Part shown: positions 1 through 8,176 of the stretch, piece by piece
How the letters are laid out: every line of letters begins with the position of its first letter
How positions within the stretch are numbered: position 1 is the stretch's first letter
Assembly (NCBI GenBank): GCA_964459675.1
Contig: CAYWNP010000023.1
Location: 1 to 26,575, forward strand
DNA: 26,575 nt
Reading direction: 5' to 3'
DNA from: CAIZQW01 sp964459675
Lineage (GTDB): Bacteria; Verrucomicrobiota; Kiritimatiellia; RFP12; UBA1067
Notes under the pieces: generated by a model
Databases searched by the model: none
The model's input: the letters and a program-made list of their open reading frames with translations, nothing else
Told to the model about the DNA's origin: nothing
Position numbers and translations under genes: made by a program

Positions 1-135
1 TTCTCACAGAGCCCACAGAGCTCACGGAGGAATCCATTTGAAGGTTCAATCATCTCTGGAACAGGGCAACATAAAAGGTCGTTATCTTTCATTCGGGATA
101 CATATTTCTCTGTGCCCTCTGTGCCTCTGTGAGGA
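1..135. repeat. Inverted pair of CACAGAG/CTCTGTG repeat arms (locus A)
   Basis: The left arm (1-30) holds three CACAGAG-like units at 5, 14 and 23. The right arm (106-135) holds three CTCTGTG units at 108, 117 and 125. The unit period is 8-9 bp and the two arms are imperfect reverse complements separated by about 75 bp of unrelated sequence. The same pair occurs at 19706-19796 in the opposite orientation with a different spacer. It lies just downstream of the potassium transporter stop codon, so it could fold in that transcript's 3' end, but there is no T-run typical of an intrinsic terminator. Confidence 0.85.
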
Positions 136-164
136 ACTACACATTAAATTAACATACTCTGCCG

Positions 165-1461
165 CTATCCCACAACAACTTCTTCCTCCGCATAGCGAAT
201 ACGCATGGTATCGCCCTCACGTCCGATGAAGAGTGCAATCGCAACCGTACCGAGTCGTCCGACATACATGCTGAAGATGATGATCCACTGTCCCCAGTAG
301 GATAACTGTGGCGTATAATCAATTGAAAGGCCGACCGTACCAAAGGCCGAGATGGTTTCAAACAGCAGTTTTGAGGCTTCAGGGGTCTTTCCGGACGCTG
401 CTTCGGCGTGAAGCAATAAACCAAAGGCCAAAAGGATCAAGAGCTCAACGACCAAGAAGATGACCAACGCTTCCCGTACGATTGTGTTTGAAACAGTGCG
501 GTTGAAGATACAGGTCTCTGTTCGGCGTTTACACATGGCAATCACGGTGAAGATCAACACGACGACCGTGGTTGTTTTAATGCCACCCGCTGATGATCCT
601 GGCGAGCCGCCAATAAACATGAGAATCCCCGTGACAAAACGTGATCCCTCAGTCAGGCTCGACATGGGAAGCACATTGTAACCAGCCGTACGCGGGGTGA
701 TGGAATGAAAGAAAGCGCAATCGATTTTATGGACGACGGGAAGATGCTTCAACGCGTTGTCCCACTCCTGGAGAAGAAAAATTCCTGCTCCGGCAAGAAT
801 CAAGACAATCGTGGTAGCGAGAACAATCTTCGTATGCAAAGCGATCCGCCCGCGTTTACGCAAGTCGCGCTTCCAGAAGCGAATAGTGACCAAGTTATAG
901 AGCGGCAGGAAACCCAAGCCGCCAAAAACAATCAGAGCACCGATAATATTTACGAACCAGATGTCCTTCTGGAAACCAACAAGGTTGTCCGCATGCAGTG
1001 AGAAGCCTGCATTACAGAAGGAACTGATTGCGTGAAAGGACGCATAGTACCACGCTTTGGTGATGCTCATCGTTGGATCGGCTTGATGATAGCGCCAAAA
1101 GAGGAGCGCAGCCCCAATGGCTTCGACGACAAAGACCATGACAACCGCCCATTTTAAAAGCGAGTGCAGTCCTTTCACCTCTTCAACGCCATAGGCATCC
1201 ATCAGGGCGAATTCGCTTTGCATGCCGAGGCGTCGTCCAATCAGCACAAGGAGGAAGGTACTGAGGGTCATCACACTCAACCCACCCAACTGGATCATCG
1301 CGAGTACGACCAACTGTCCAAACAAGGTGAGTTGCGTGCCAATATCAATGACGGAAAGTCCTGTGACGCAGGTCGCACTGGTCGCAGTAAAAATCGCTGC
1401 GACCGTATCAATGGGGACTCCGTTTGCGCTTGAGATTGGCAGACAGAGAAGAAAGGAACCC
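165..1461 (-). CDS. ktrB: KtrB/TrkH-family potassium uptake channel subunit (N-terminus lost in gap)
   Basis: Inner-membrane potassium-translocating subunit of a Ktr/Trk system; in this family it works with a cytosolic KtrA/TrkA nucleotide-binding ring, which is not in the window. All four pore-loop signatures are visible in order: SATCVTGLS, SSFCNAGFS, TPRTAGYN and AFGTVGLS, each with the central glycine of the selectivity filter, separated by hydrophobic helices. The C-terminus (RIRYAEEEVVVG) resembles the conserved KtrB tail, which is why I favour KtrB over the longer TrkH. About 432 residues remain. The reading frame enters the N gap at 1461, so the start and probably one or two N-terminal helices are missing; the residues ORF finders place beyond the gap are artefacts. 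The stop is TAG at 165-167. Identity of the family is secure; the ktrB/trkH choice is less so. Confidence 0.88.
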
Positions 1462-1561
1462 NNNNNNNNNNNNNNNNNNNNNNNNNNNNNNNNNNNNNNN
1501 NNNNNNNNNNNNNNNNNNNNNNNNNNNNNNNNNNNNNNNNNNNNNNNNNNNNNNNNNNNNN
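1462..1561. other. Assembly gap (100 N)
   Basis: Exactly 100 N, the conventional placeholder for a scaffold gap of unknown length. It cuts the N-terminus of the potassium transporter and the C-terminus of the Gfo/Idh/MocA gene. Reading frames that continue through it are meaningless. Confidence 0.97.
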
Positions 1562-2307
1562 GTAATGACAAACAGTGGCTCTTCGCTGATGCGCCCACCC
1601 GATATTTCGAGTTCAACGGTCAGGCCGCCAAGATTCCTCAAGATGATCCGGAAGAAGTCCTCTGCATCACCCACGGAGGCGACGCGCTTAAAATCGGACC
1701 AAACCTTGACAGGAGGCGTGCCGAGGAGTTCCAGCGCTTGATCAAGAAAGGCCGTTCCATGCAAGAGGGCTGCACCACCCCCACACCGCTTAACCGTCTG
1801 CCAGTCATCCTTGCGCTCGTAAACACCCCTACGCATTTTAATATCATAAATCTCGCCCAGTAGAGGGGACTTCATCATCTCGCACGCAAGCAAAAACTCA
1901 GGTTCATAGCGATAGTTATGCCGAACCGTCAGTCGATTATTTGACTTAATGGCTGCTGCACGCATGTGCTGGGCCTCTTCAAAGTCACAACACATGGGCC
2001 GCTCAACATGAACCCACTTACCCGTCTTGAGTGCTTGCATCGCATGGGTCACATGTTCATCAGAACGCGTCGCAATGTCAATAAGCTCCACATCCACGTC
2101 CGCAAGGATATCCTCAATCCGACGGTAGGCCCGGCAGTCGGGATAACGGACAAGGATCTGATCCCGGCGCTCCTTGATGGGGTCGCAGACAGCCATGATC
2201 TTAAAAAGCTTCGGATAGCTATCCAGCTCAGCGCAGTGGGTCTCGAGGCCAGCTCGTCCGAGGCCAACGATACCAATACGAATAGGTGGCCGAGTTGTCT
2301 GAATCAT
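1562..2307 (-). CDS. Gfo/Idh/MocA-family oxidoreductase-like protein (C-terminus lost in gap)
   Basis: NAD(P)-dependent sugar or inositol dehydrogenase-type fold. The N-terminal Rossmann domain begins at once with IRIGIVGLGRAG (GxGxxG), and the HNYRYEP stretch marks the border to the C-terminal alpha/beta domain. The start at 2307 is chosen because a GGAGG ribosome site sits five bases upstream; a longer GTG start at 2322 would overlap that site. About 248 residues remain before the gap. The usual EKP motif reads ERP (VERPM), and the GGGxLLDxGxHxxD segment reads GGGAALLHGTAFLD, so the lysine and histidine normally taken as catalytic appear replaced by Arg and Ala. It may therefore be a divergent or non-classical member; substrate unknown. 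A promoter with an overlapping inverted repeat lies upstream. Confidence 0.85.
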
Positions 2308-2348
2308 AAGAACCTCCATCACTAACAGAAAATTAAAATACCATTTTT

Positions 2349-2372
2349 GAGCTATTTCTTATACTTTAGCTC
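2349..2372. promoter_or_regulatory. Inverted repeat GAGCTA-N12-TAGCTC, possible operator
   Basis: Perfect 6-bp inverted repeat (2349-2354 and 2367-2372) that straddles the -10 hexamer of the candidate minus-strand promoter, in the divergent spacer between the Gfo/Idh/MocA gene and the thymidine phosphorylase gene. Its position is what a repressor operator would have. No regulator gene is adjacent, so this is suggestive only. The rest of the 2308-2478 spacer shows no RNA gene. Confidence 0.35.
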
Positions 2373-2391
2373 CTTTTCGACCTTCCGTCAA
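2363..2391 (-). promoter_or_regulatory. Candidate sigma70-type promoter for the Gfo/Idh/MocA gene
   Basis: Read on the minus strand: -35 TTGACG (2386-2391), 17-bp spacer, -10 TAAAGT (2363-2368), about 55 bp upstream of the start at 2307. The -35 is nearly consensus and the -10 matches 4 of 6. Found by eye, not by scoring. Confidence 0.5.
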
Positions 2392-2478
2392 CCCCAGATA
2401 ATTCTTTATGAAGCTGTACAGGGCGTCATAATATGCTATTCTTTAAGCAATTAATGAACTTTAACAGGGGGCTTAACC

Positions 2479-3783
2479 ATGATACCACAATGGCTGATTG
2501 AGCAAAAACGGGATGGTATTGAATTAAAAGAGGAGTCCATACGCTCCTTTATAACGGGTTTTACCTCTGGAACCATTCCTGACTACCAGATGGCTGCCCT
2601 CGCGATGGCGATCTACTTCAAGGGGATGACCGACACCGAGGTCACGGTCTTAACAGACGCGATGATGCGTTCAGGGGATCTGCTCTCATTTGAAGGGTGG
2701 AACCGTCCTACGGCTGACAAACACTCAACAGGCGGTATCGGCGATAATCTATCGCTAATGATCGCCCCCCTTGCCGCCTCCGCAGGGTTGGCCGTACCGA
2801 TGATTTCCGGTCGGGGACTCGGCATCACAGGCGGTACCCTCGATAAGCTTGAGTCAATTCCAGGCTATAACACGCGCCTGACCACGGAGGCATTTAAGCT
2901 GGTCATTGCGACGGTCGGGTGTTCGATCATCGGACAGACCGAACGCTTGGCGCCTGCGGACAAGAAACTCTATGCTTTGCGTGATGTAACGGGGACGGTT
3001 CCTAGCATTCCCCTGATCACCGCGAGTATCATGTCCAAAAAAGGGGCTGAAGGGGCGGAGACCTTGATCTTTGATGTCAAGTGTGGTCGAGCTGCGTTTA
3101 TGCGTTCGCTCGACCAGGCCCGCAGCTTGACTGAGAGCCTTTCACGTGTTGGACGTGCTCTAAACCGTAAGACAGCTGCGCTCATCACCGACATGGACCA
3201 ACCCCTCGGACGTGCCATCGGTAATGCGGTCGAAGTGGCTGAGGCGGTTGAAACACTCAAAGGCAAAGGTCCTGCTGACACGCGCCACCTGACGCTTGAG
3301 CTGACGGCATTAATGACCGTCGTCTCTGGACTCCATGCTGACATGGCGAGTGCCCGTTGCGAACTTGCAAAACATCTTGATGATGGAAGAGCCTTAGACG
3401 TTTTTCGAAAGATGGTCATGGCACAAGGTGGAGACCCTCGTTTCATTGATGACCCGACCGCCTTGCCCCAGCCGGGGTACCGCCAGTGGGTTACAGCCCC
3501 TTCCGGTGGTTATGTGGCGGATGTGGATGCAGTCGCCGTCGGACGTATTGTCCTCCAACTCGGCGGCGGACGAACAAAGACCGACGACACGATAGACTAC
3601 GCCGCAGGCATAGACGCGCTTGTTCAACAGGGGGACTATGTTGTAAAGGGAGCACCGCTCATGTGCTTGCTGGCGAAAAACAGCGCCTTAACCGAGCCTC
3701 ACCTTAAAGCAGCGTGTTCTGCCGTCACCCTGACCCCTGAAAAGCCACCTGCACGAAAACTCATCCTTGAGACGCTTGTTTAG
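2479..3783 (+). CDS. deoA: Thymidine phosphorylase (pyrimidine-nucleoside phosphorylase family)
   Basis: Catalyses reversible phosphorolysis of thymidine/deoxyuridine to base plus 2-deoxyribose-1-phosphate in cytosolic nucleoside salvage. At 434 residues it has the normal family length. The N-terminal helical domain carries KHSTGGIGD (K81-D89), followed by the family signature SGRGLGITGGTLDKLES (110-126). The active-site Arg168 (ALRDVTG), Ser183 and Lys187 (TASIMSKK) are all present. Residue 108, a lysine in bacillary pyrimidine nucleoside phosphorylases that also accept uridine, is Met here (VPMISGRG) as in E. coli thymidine phosphorylase, so I call it DeoA-like. The DVKxGxGAF segment reads DVKCGRAAF (199-207), a divergence near the phosphate/cation-binding region. 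The start is ATG with an AGGGGG site about eight bases upstream. Its last 23 bases overlap the convergent MFS gene. Confidence 0.93.
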   Translation: MIPQWLIEQKRDGIELKEESIRSFITGFTSGTIPDYQMAALAMAIYFKGMTDTEVTVLTDAMMRSGDLLSFEGWNRPTADKHSTGGIGDNLSLMIAPLAASAGLAVPMISGRGLGITGGTLDKLESIPGYNTRLTTEAFKLVIATVGCSIIGQTERLAPADKKLYALRDVTGTVPSIPLITASIMSKKGAEGAETLIFDVKCGRAAFMRSLDQARSLTESLSRVGRALNRKTAALITDMDQPLGRAIGNAVEVAEAVETLKGKGPADTRHLTLELTALMTVVSGLHADMASARCELAKHLDDGRALDVFRKMVMAQGGDPRFIDDPTALPQPGYRQWVTAPSGGYVADVDAVAVGRIVLQLGGGRTKTDDTIDYAAGIDALVQQGDYVVKGAPLMCLLAKNSALTEPHLKAACSAVTLTPEKPPARKLILETLV

Positions 3784-4969
3784 CGTGAAGGATTGCCTTC
3801 TCTTTTCTCTCCAGAACAAGAAGAACGACCATCAACAGCGCTGCGATGAAAGCCATCGATGCCCCAAAATAGAAGGGGGCATTGGCGTTAACCTTGTCAT
3901 AGAGCAAGCCTGCAATCAAACTCGCGGGAAGCAAAGTAATCCCAAGCACAGAATGGTAGATGCCGTATCCTGTCCCGCGCAAATCCTTGCTAACCAGATC
4001 AGCCACCATTGACTTCTGGCTGCCATCCACCAAGGCGCTGTAGAGTCCATACAACATGAACAAGAAGAAAAAGACATTGATACTGTTGTACCGGCCAAAG
4101 AGAAAATAGACAACCGCATAGACCAGAAAGCCCAAAATGATTAAAATCTCACGGCCAACCTTGTCCGAGAGCTTTCCGATCGGCACTGCCAGAAAAACAG
4201 AGACCATATTGAAAATCATATAGACAAAGGGGATGTATGATTTATTAATGCCGGTCTCTGCTGTCTTCACGAGAAGCAAAGCATCTGCGGAATTCCCGAG
4301 GGTAAAGACAAAGACAATAGCAAGGAAGAGATAGAATTTTTTGGGTAACTGGCTGACATGAAATGCAGGACGCTCCTCTTTCTTCGCCGACTTCGCCTCT
4401 TTGACAAAGAGGATAATGGTGAGAACCCCGAGCAAGGCGGGAATCGTGGCGAGAAGAAAGATATATTTATAGTTAATCTGAAAGAGATAAAGCAGGAGAA
4501 AAGCTGCCAAGGGCCCAAAGATGGCACCGCTATTATCCATCGCCTTATGAAAACCGAAACTGATACCCATCGTCTCTTTCGAGACCGAGCCACTCACCAA
4601 ACTATCACGCGGTGCAGCCCTTAATCCCTTGCCGATCCGTTCAATAAAGCGAAAGATCAAGACTTGGAAAGATCCTGTGACCAGGGCATACAAGGGCGTC
4701 ACCATGGCCGTAATGCCGTACCCGATCAGCATAAAGGGTTTGTTTTGTCCGATCTTATCGCTCCAATAGCCAGAGAACGCTTTAAACAGCGAGGCTGTGC
4801 TCTCTGCTATTCCCTCGATCATGGCGATCGAGGTTTTCGATGCGCCGATCGACAGGAGAAACAACGGCATCACACTGTAGACCATCTTCGTTGAAGTATC
4901 GGTAAAAAAGCTGGTCAGTCCCGTAAAGAAGACATTCCGTTCGAGGCCGAATATTTTTTTGTCACTCAT
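3761..4969 (-). CDS. Major facilitator superfamily permease
   Basis: Polytopic inner-membrane transporter of about 402 residues with a hydrophobicity pattern of 11-12 helices. The cytoplasmic loop 2-3 motif appears as SGYWSDKIGQNKP, and its repeat in the second half as IGKLSDKVGREILI, both typical of MFS proteins. The region ERIGKGLRAAPRDSLVSGS is typical of a drug-resistance-like MFS subgroup whose substrates are mostly unknown; I cannot name the cargo. The start at 4969 is preferred because AAGG lies about nine bases upstream; in-frame ATGs at 4975 and 4978 are possible but crowd the ribosome site. It follows rlmI by 39 bp on the same strand and may be the last gene of the exporter operon. 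Its 3' end overlaps deoA tail to tail. Confidence 0.9.
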   Translation of the reverse strand: MSDKKIFGLERNVFFTGLTSFFTDTSTKMVYSVMPLFLLSIGASKTSIAMIEGIAESTASLFKAFSGYWSDKIGQNKPFMLIGYGITAMVTPLYALVTGSFQVLIFRFIERIGKGLRAAPRDSLVSGSVSKETMGISFGFHKAMDNSGAIFGPLAAFLLLYLFQINYKYIFLLATIPALLGVLTIILFVKEAKSAKKEERPAFHVSQLPKKFYLFLAIVFVFTLGNSADALLLVKTAETGINKSYIPFVYMIFNMVSVFLAVPIGKLSDKVGREILIILGFLVYAVVYFLFGRYNSINVFFFLFMLYGLYSALVDGSQKSMVADLVSKDLRGTGYGIYHSVLGITLLPASLIAGLLYDKVNANAPFYFGASMAFIAALLMVVLLVLERKEKAILHAKQASQG

Positions 4970-5008
4970 ACTCATCATCCTTAAAAATCAACTCATGAAT
5001 CCAACGTC

Positions 5009-6193
5009 TTACATCACGCGGCAGAAGAGCCCTTTGAGATAGAGCCCCTCAGGGAAACAGAGTCCTTCAGGATGGTCTTCCGCTTGCTGCAGACGCTTGA
5101 GAACCTGGAAGTCCCGTTTCGCATCCACGGCAGCATCAGCGACAACTTTGTCGAACAGCTCACTCGTCATGAGGCCTGAACACGAGAAGGTCGCGAGAAG
5201 TCCACCCGGACGCAGCAGCTTCATCGCCAGGAGATTAATATCTTTATAACCACGAGCCGCTTTCATCAAACTGCCCTTAGAATCTGCAAACTTCGGCGGA
5301 TCGAGAATAATCATATCAAAGGTCTTTGCAGCGTCGCGGAATGAGCGCAGAACCTCAAAGACATTTCCGCAAATAAAAGTCGACTCCTCCACATGACAGG
5401 TATTGAGGGCGGTGTTCTCTCGCGCAAGAGCCAGCGAAGGCTCAGAGAGATCCACATGCGTCACCGAAGCCGCAGCCGCCGTGACCGCCGCAACCCCGAA
5501 GCCACCCGTGTAGGAAAACGCATTGAGCACATCTAACCCATTCGCGTAGCGCTTCACCATGGCGCGATTGTCGCGTTGATCCAGATAAAAACCTGTTTTG
5601 TGTCCCTGCAGAACATCCACGTAATAGCGCGTCTCATTTTCAACGATCTCAATACGCTCTGGAGGCGCCTCACCTGCCAAGACACCCTTCATCGGTGGGA
5701 GACCTTCGCGCGTACGGACATCCACATCTGAACGTTCATAGACCCCTTTGCACGGTGAGTACCGTTGCAAAGCTTCTACGATCTCCTTCTTCCAACGTTC
5801 GGCTCCAGCGGTTGTAAATTGACAAACAATCCAATCCCCATAACGATCTGCAATGAGCCCTGGAATCCCATCGGCTTCGGCATTCACAAGCCGGAAGGCA
5901 TTGGTCGCGCCTTCAGCAAGAAAGAGCGAGCGTCCACCAATGGCCTGCGCGATTCGATTGTTGATAAACGTTGTGTCAATCTCCGAAACGGCATATGTCC
6001 AGAGCCGAACACGGATTTGCGATTCAGGCGAGTAGGCTCCCATGCCGAGCAAGGTTCCATCCGCTGCTTTGACCTGAACGGTATCGCCGGCACTGGGATC
6101 ACCTTCAACCTGAGCGACAGCCCCTGAAAAAATCCAAGGATGGCGACGCAGGACATTGTATTCGCGTTTATTTTGGAGCGTAACTACTTTCAT
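5009..6193 (-). CDS. rlmI: 23S rRNA (cytosine-C5)-methyltransferase RlmI-like
   Basis: SAM-dependent RNA m5C methyltransferase; the E. coli enzyme modifies C1962 of 23S rRNA. The length of 394 residues is almost that of E. coli RlmI (396). A PUA-like RNA-binding domain occupies about residues 1-75 (RRHPWIFSGAV), then the Rossmann methyltransferase with NAFSYTGGFG (224-233), the acidic SAM-binding end of strand 2 (HVDLSEPSLALARENTALN), catalytic motif DPPKF (298-302) and FSCSG with the catalytic cysteine (C338). It begins 13 bp after the MacB-type permease, with only a weak AAGG about ten bases before ATG, suggesting read-through from the exporter operon. The functional link between the two is unclear. 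Confidence 0.92.
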   Translation of the reverse strand: MKVVTLQNKREYNVLRRHPWIFSGAVAQVEGDPSAGDTVQVKAADGTLLGMGAYSPESQIRVRLWTYAVSEIDTTFINNRIAQAIGGRSLFLAEGATNAFRLVNAEADGIPGLIADRYGDWIVCQFTTAGAERWKKEIVEALQRYSPCKGVYERSDVDVRTREGLPPMKGVLAGEAPPERIEIVENETRYYVDVLQGHKTGFYLDQRDNRAMVKRYANGLDVLNAFSYTGGFGVAAVTAAAASVTHVDLSEPSLALARENTALNTCHVEESTFICGNVFEVLRSFRDAAKTFDMIILDPPKFADSKGSLMKAARGYKDINLLAMKLLRPGGLLATFSCSGLMTSELFDKVVADAAVDAKRDFQVLKRLQQAEDHPEGLCFPEGLYLKGLFCRVM

Positions 6194-6206
6194 AAGATTT
6201 TAACCT

Positions 6207-7475
6207 TTATTCGTGTCGAAGGGCTTCAATAGGATCAAGGGAAGCGGCTCGCATCGCAGGATAGAGACCAAAGAGGATTCCGATTCCTGCGCTGATACCA
6301 AAAGCGAGAATGAGACTGTAGGGTTGGATCACGGTGGGCATATCCGTCGTCAGGGTGATGACCATCGGAATAGCAACCCCCAACAAGATTCCCAGTCCGC
6401 CCCCGCCAATGGAGAGCACACAGGTGTTAATCAGAAACTGAACAACGATCCGACTTTTCCGGGCACCGATCGCGCGCCGGATACCAATCTCCTTCGTACG
6501 TTCCGTGACGGACGCCAGCATGATATTCATAATACCAATGCCCCCGACCAGCAAGCTGATCCCCGCAATCGCACCCAAGACGACATTGAAAGTTTTCTTG
6601 GTGCGCTCGGCCTCCCGCAATAAGGTGAGCGGCACGTTAACCTTGTAATCTTTTCGTTTGTGGAAACGTGCGAGCATGGCCTCAATCGCTTTGCTCCCGG
6701 CTTCAACGGCTTCCGTGCTGGACATTTTCACAATAATCTGCCCCAGTTCAATGCGTTCCCCTTCCGGATGACCATCTGTTGTATACCGAATGGTGGTATC
6801 TCCAAAAAGCTTCTTGCCTGTCGAGATCGGGATATAGACATCCGCTTCGCTGTCAGGTGCCTGTGCCGAACCTCCATCCGCATTCTTAACTATACCCACA
6901 ACCTCGAAGGTGCCTGAACCAATACGGATCAACTGCCCTACCATCTCCTCTGCGGCCAGCAAGCGACGAACACCCAACTCGGTTAAGACGCAAACATTTG
7001 CATTTGCCTCGCGATCGTGCGTTCGCAAGACGCGTCCAGCCAGCAACGGACGATCAACAACCTCAAACCAGGTCGGCTCAGTCTCTACAACACGAAGTTC
7101 CATCTGGCGATCTCCGAAACGCGTATTCCGCCGAACCATACGTGCGGGGACAGTCAAGAGAACCTCTGGAACAGTCTCCCGGATGCGCCGCTCATCTTCG
7201 TACAACAACCCGTACATGGTTAACTTGCTTCTCCCAGCCCCTGATCCTGAACTCTCCGGAGGCTTCTCGGAGGAGAGGAGAATATTCTGACTGCCCAGAC
7301 GCTTGATGGACTCCAGAGCCTGCTGGCTGGCACCCTCCCCAACCGCCAACATCGCAATCACGCTGGCAACACCAAAGACCATACCTAACATGGTGAGAAA
7401 GGAACGTGTCTTATGTCGCCAGACATCGCCTAGGCCGAGTCGAACAAAGGGCCACACATAAAAAAGCTGACTCAT
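6207..7475 (-). CDS. MacB-type ABC exporter permease (FtsX family)
   Basis: Inner-membrane mechanotransmission-type permease of a tripartite efflux pump, 422 residues. One transmembrane helix near residues 24-46 (SFLTMLGMVFGVASVIAMLAV) is followed by a large periplasmic core (MacB_PCD-like, about 50-290). Three more helices close the protein (about 297-320, 345-370, 382-408), the FtsX arrangement, including KEIGIRRAIGARKSRI. E. coli MacB is a fusion of ATPase and permease; here the two are separate genes. Its ATG overlaps the ATPase stop as ATGA (7472-7475), so translation is probably coupled. Cargo cannot be read from sequence; family members export macrolides, peptides, lipoproteins or siderophores. 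Confidence 0.93.
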   Translation of the reverse strand: MSQLFYVWPFVRLGLGDVWRHKTRSFLTMLGMVFGVASVIAMLAVGEGASQQALESIKRLGSQNILLSSEKPPESSGSGAGRSKLTMYGLLYEDERRIRETVPEVLLTVPARMVRRNTRFGDRQMELRVVETEPTWFEVVDRPLLAGRVLRTHDREANANVCVLTELGVRRLLAAEEMVGQLIRIGSGTFEVVGIVKNADGGSAQAPDSEADVYIPISTGKKLFGDTTIRYTTDGHPEGERIELGQIIVKMSSTEAVEAGSKAIEAMLARFHKRKDYKVNVPLTLLREAERTKKTFNVVLGAIAGISLLVGGIGIMNIMLASVTERTKEIGIRRAIGARKSRIVVQFLINTCVLSIGGGGLGILLGVAIPMVITLTTDMPTVIQPYSLILAFGISAGIGILFGLYPAMRAASLDPIEALRHE

Positions 7476-8176
7476 ATCGAAGCCTCCGTGATCGTCGCAA
7501 CACGTCCATCCTTCAATACGATCCGCGACTTCGCATAGTTGGCGATATCGGGTTCATGCGTCACAATAATCACTGTCTTCCCTTGCTCATACAACTCCTG
7601 AAAAAGTCCCATGATTTGAATACTGGTGGCGGTATCCAGATTTCCAGTAGGCTCGTCCGCCAATAAAACGGCTGGATCATTGGCCAGGGCACGCGCGACC
7701 GCCACACGTTGACGTTGTCCCCCAGAGAGCTCGGTGGGTAAATGTTTCAAGCGATGCGCCATGCCCACTCGCTCAGCCAACTCATTCGCCTTTGCACTAC
7801 GCTCATGGGCAGGAAGTCCGAGATACAGCAAGGGAACTTCGATATTTTCACGGACCGTCAGCTGGGGAATCAAATGGAAGCTCTGAAAGATGAATCCAAG
7901 ATTTTTTAAACGGTGATCACTCAACTCATCATCATCCATCTCTGCAACATTCACACCATTGAGCCAATAGGCTCCGCTCGAAGGACGGTCTAAGCAGCCT
8001 AGAATATTGAGCATAGTACTCTTACCAGAGCCGCTCTGCCCCATGATGGCCCAATAGCCGCCTTTCTGGATGGAAAAGGAGACGCCGTCTAGAGCATGCA
8101 CCATCTCATCGCCGACATGATAGTGGCGCTTGACCTGCTCCAGACGAACAACCTCTTTCATCCGAGAAACACTCAT
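7472..8176 (-). CDS. MacB/LolD-type ABC exporter ATP-binding protein
   Basis: Cytosolic nucleotide-binding subunit, 234 residues, powering the adjacent permease. Visible motifs: Walker A GQSGSGKST, Q-loop FQSFHLIP, ABC signature LSGGQRQRVA, Walker B VLLADEPTGNLD and the switch histidine in VTHEPD. The A-loop aromatic precedes in QVKRHYHVGDE. The ATG at 8176 overlaps the adaptor's TGA stop (ATGA) and has GGAG eight bases upstream, which supports this start over the internal Met6. Confidence 0.95.
   Translation of the reverse strand: MSVSRMKEVVRLEQVKRHYHVGDEMVHALDGVSFSIQKGGYWAIMGQSGSGKSTMLNILGCLDRPSSGAYWLNGVNVAEMDDDELSDHRLKNLGFIFQSFHLIPQLTVRENIEVPLLYLGLPAHERSAKANELAERVGMAHRLKHLPTELSGGQRQRVAVARALANDPAVLLADEPTGNLDTATSIQIMGLFQELYEQGKTVIIVTHEPDIANYAKSRIVLKDGRVATITEASI

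Noticed and set aside
1408..1616. Reading frames that pass through the N gap and join the potassium transporter to the oxidoreductase region
   Set aside because: The 100 N are a placeholder of unknown length, so frame continuity across them means nothing.
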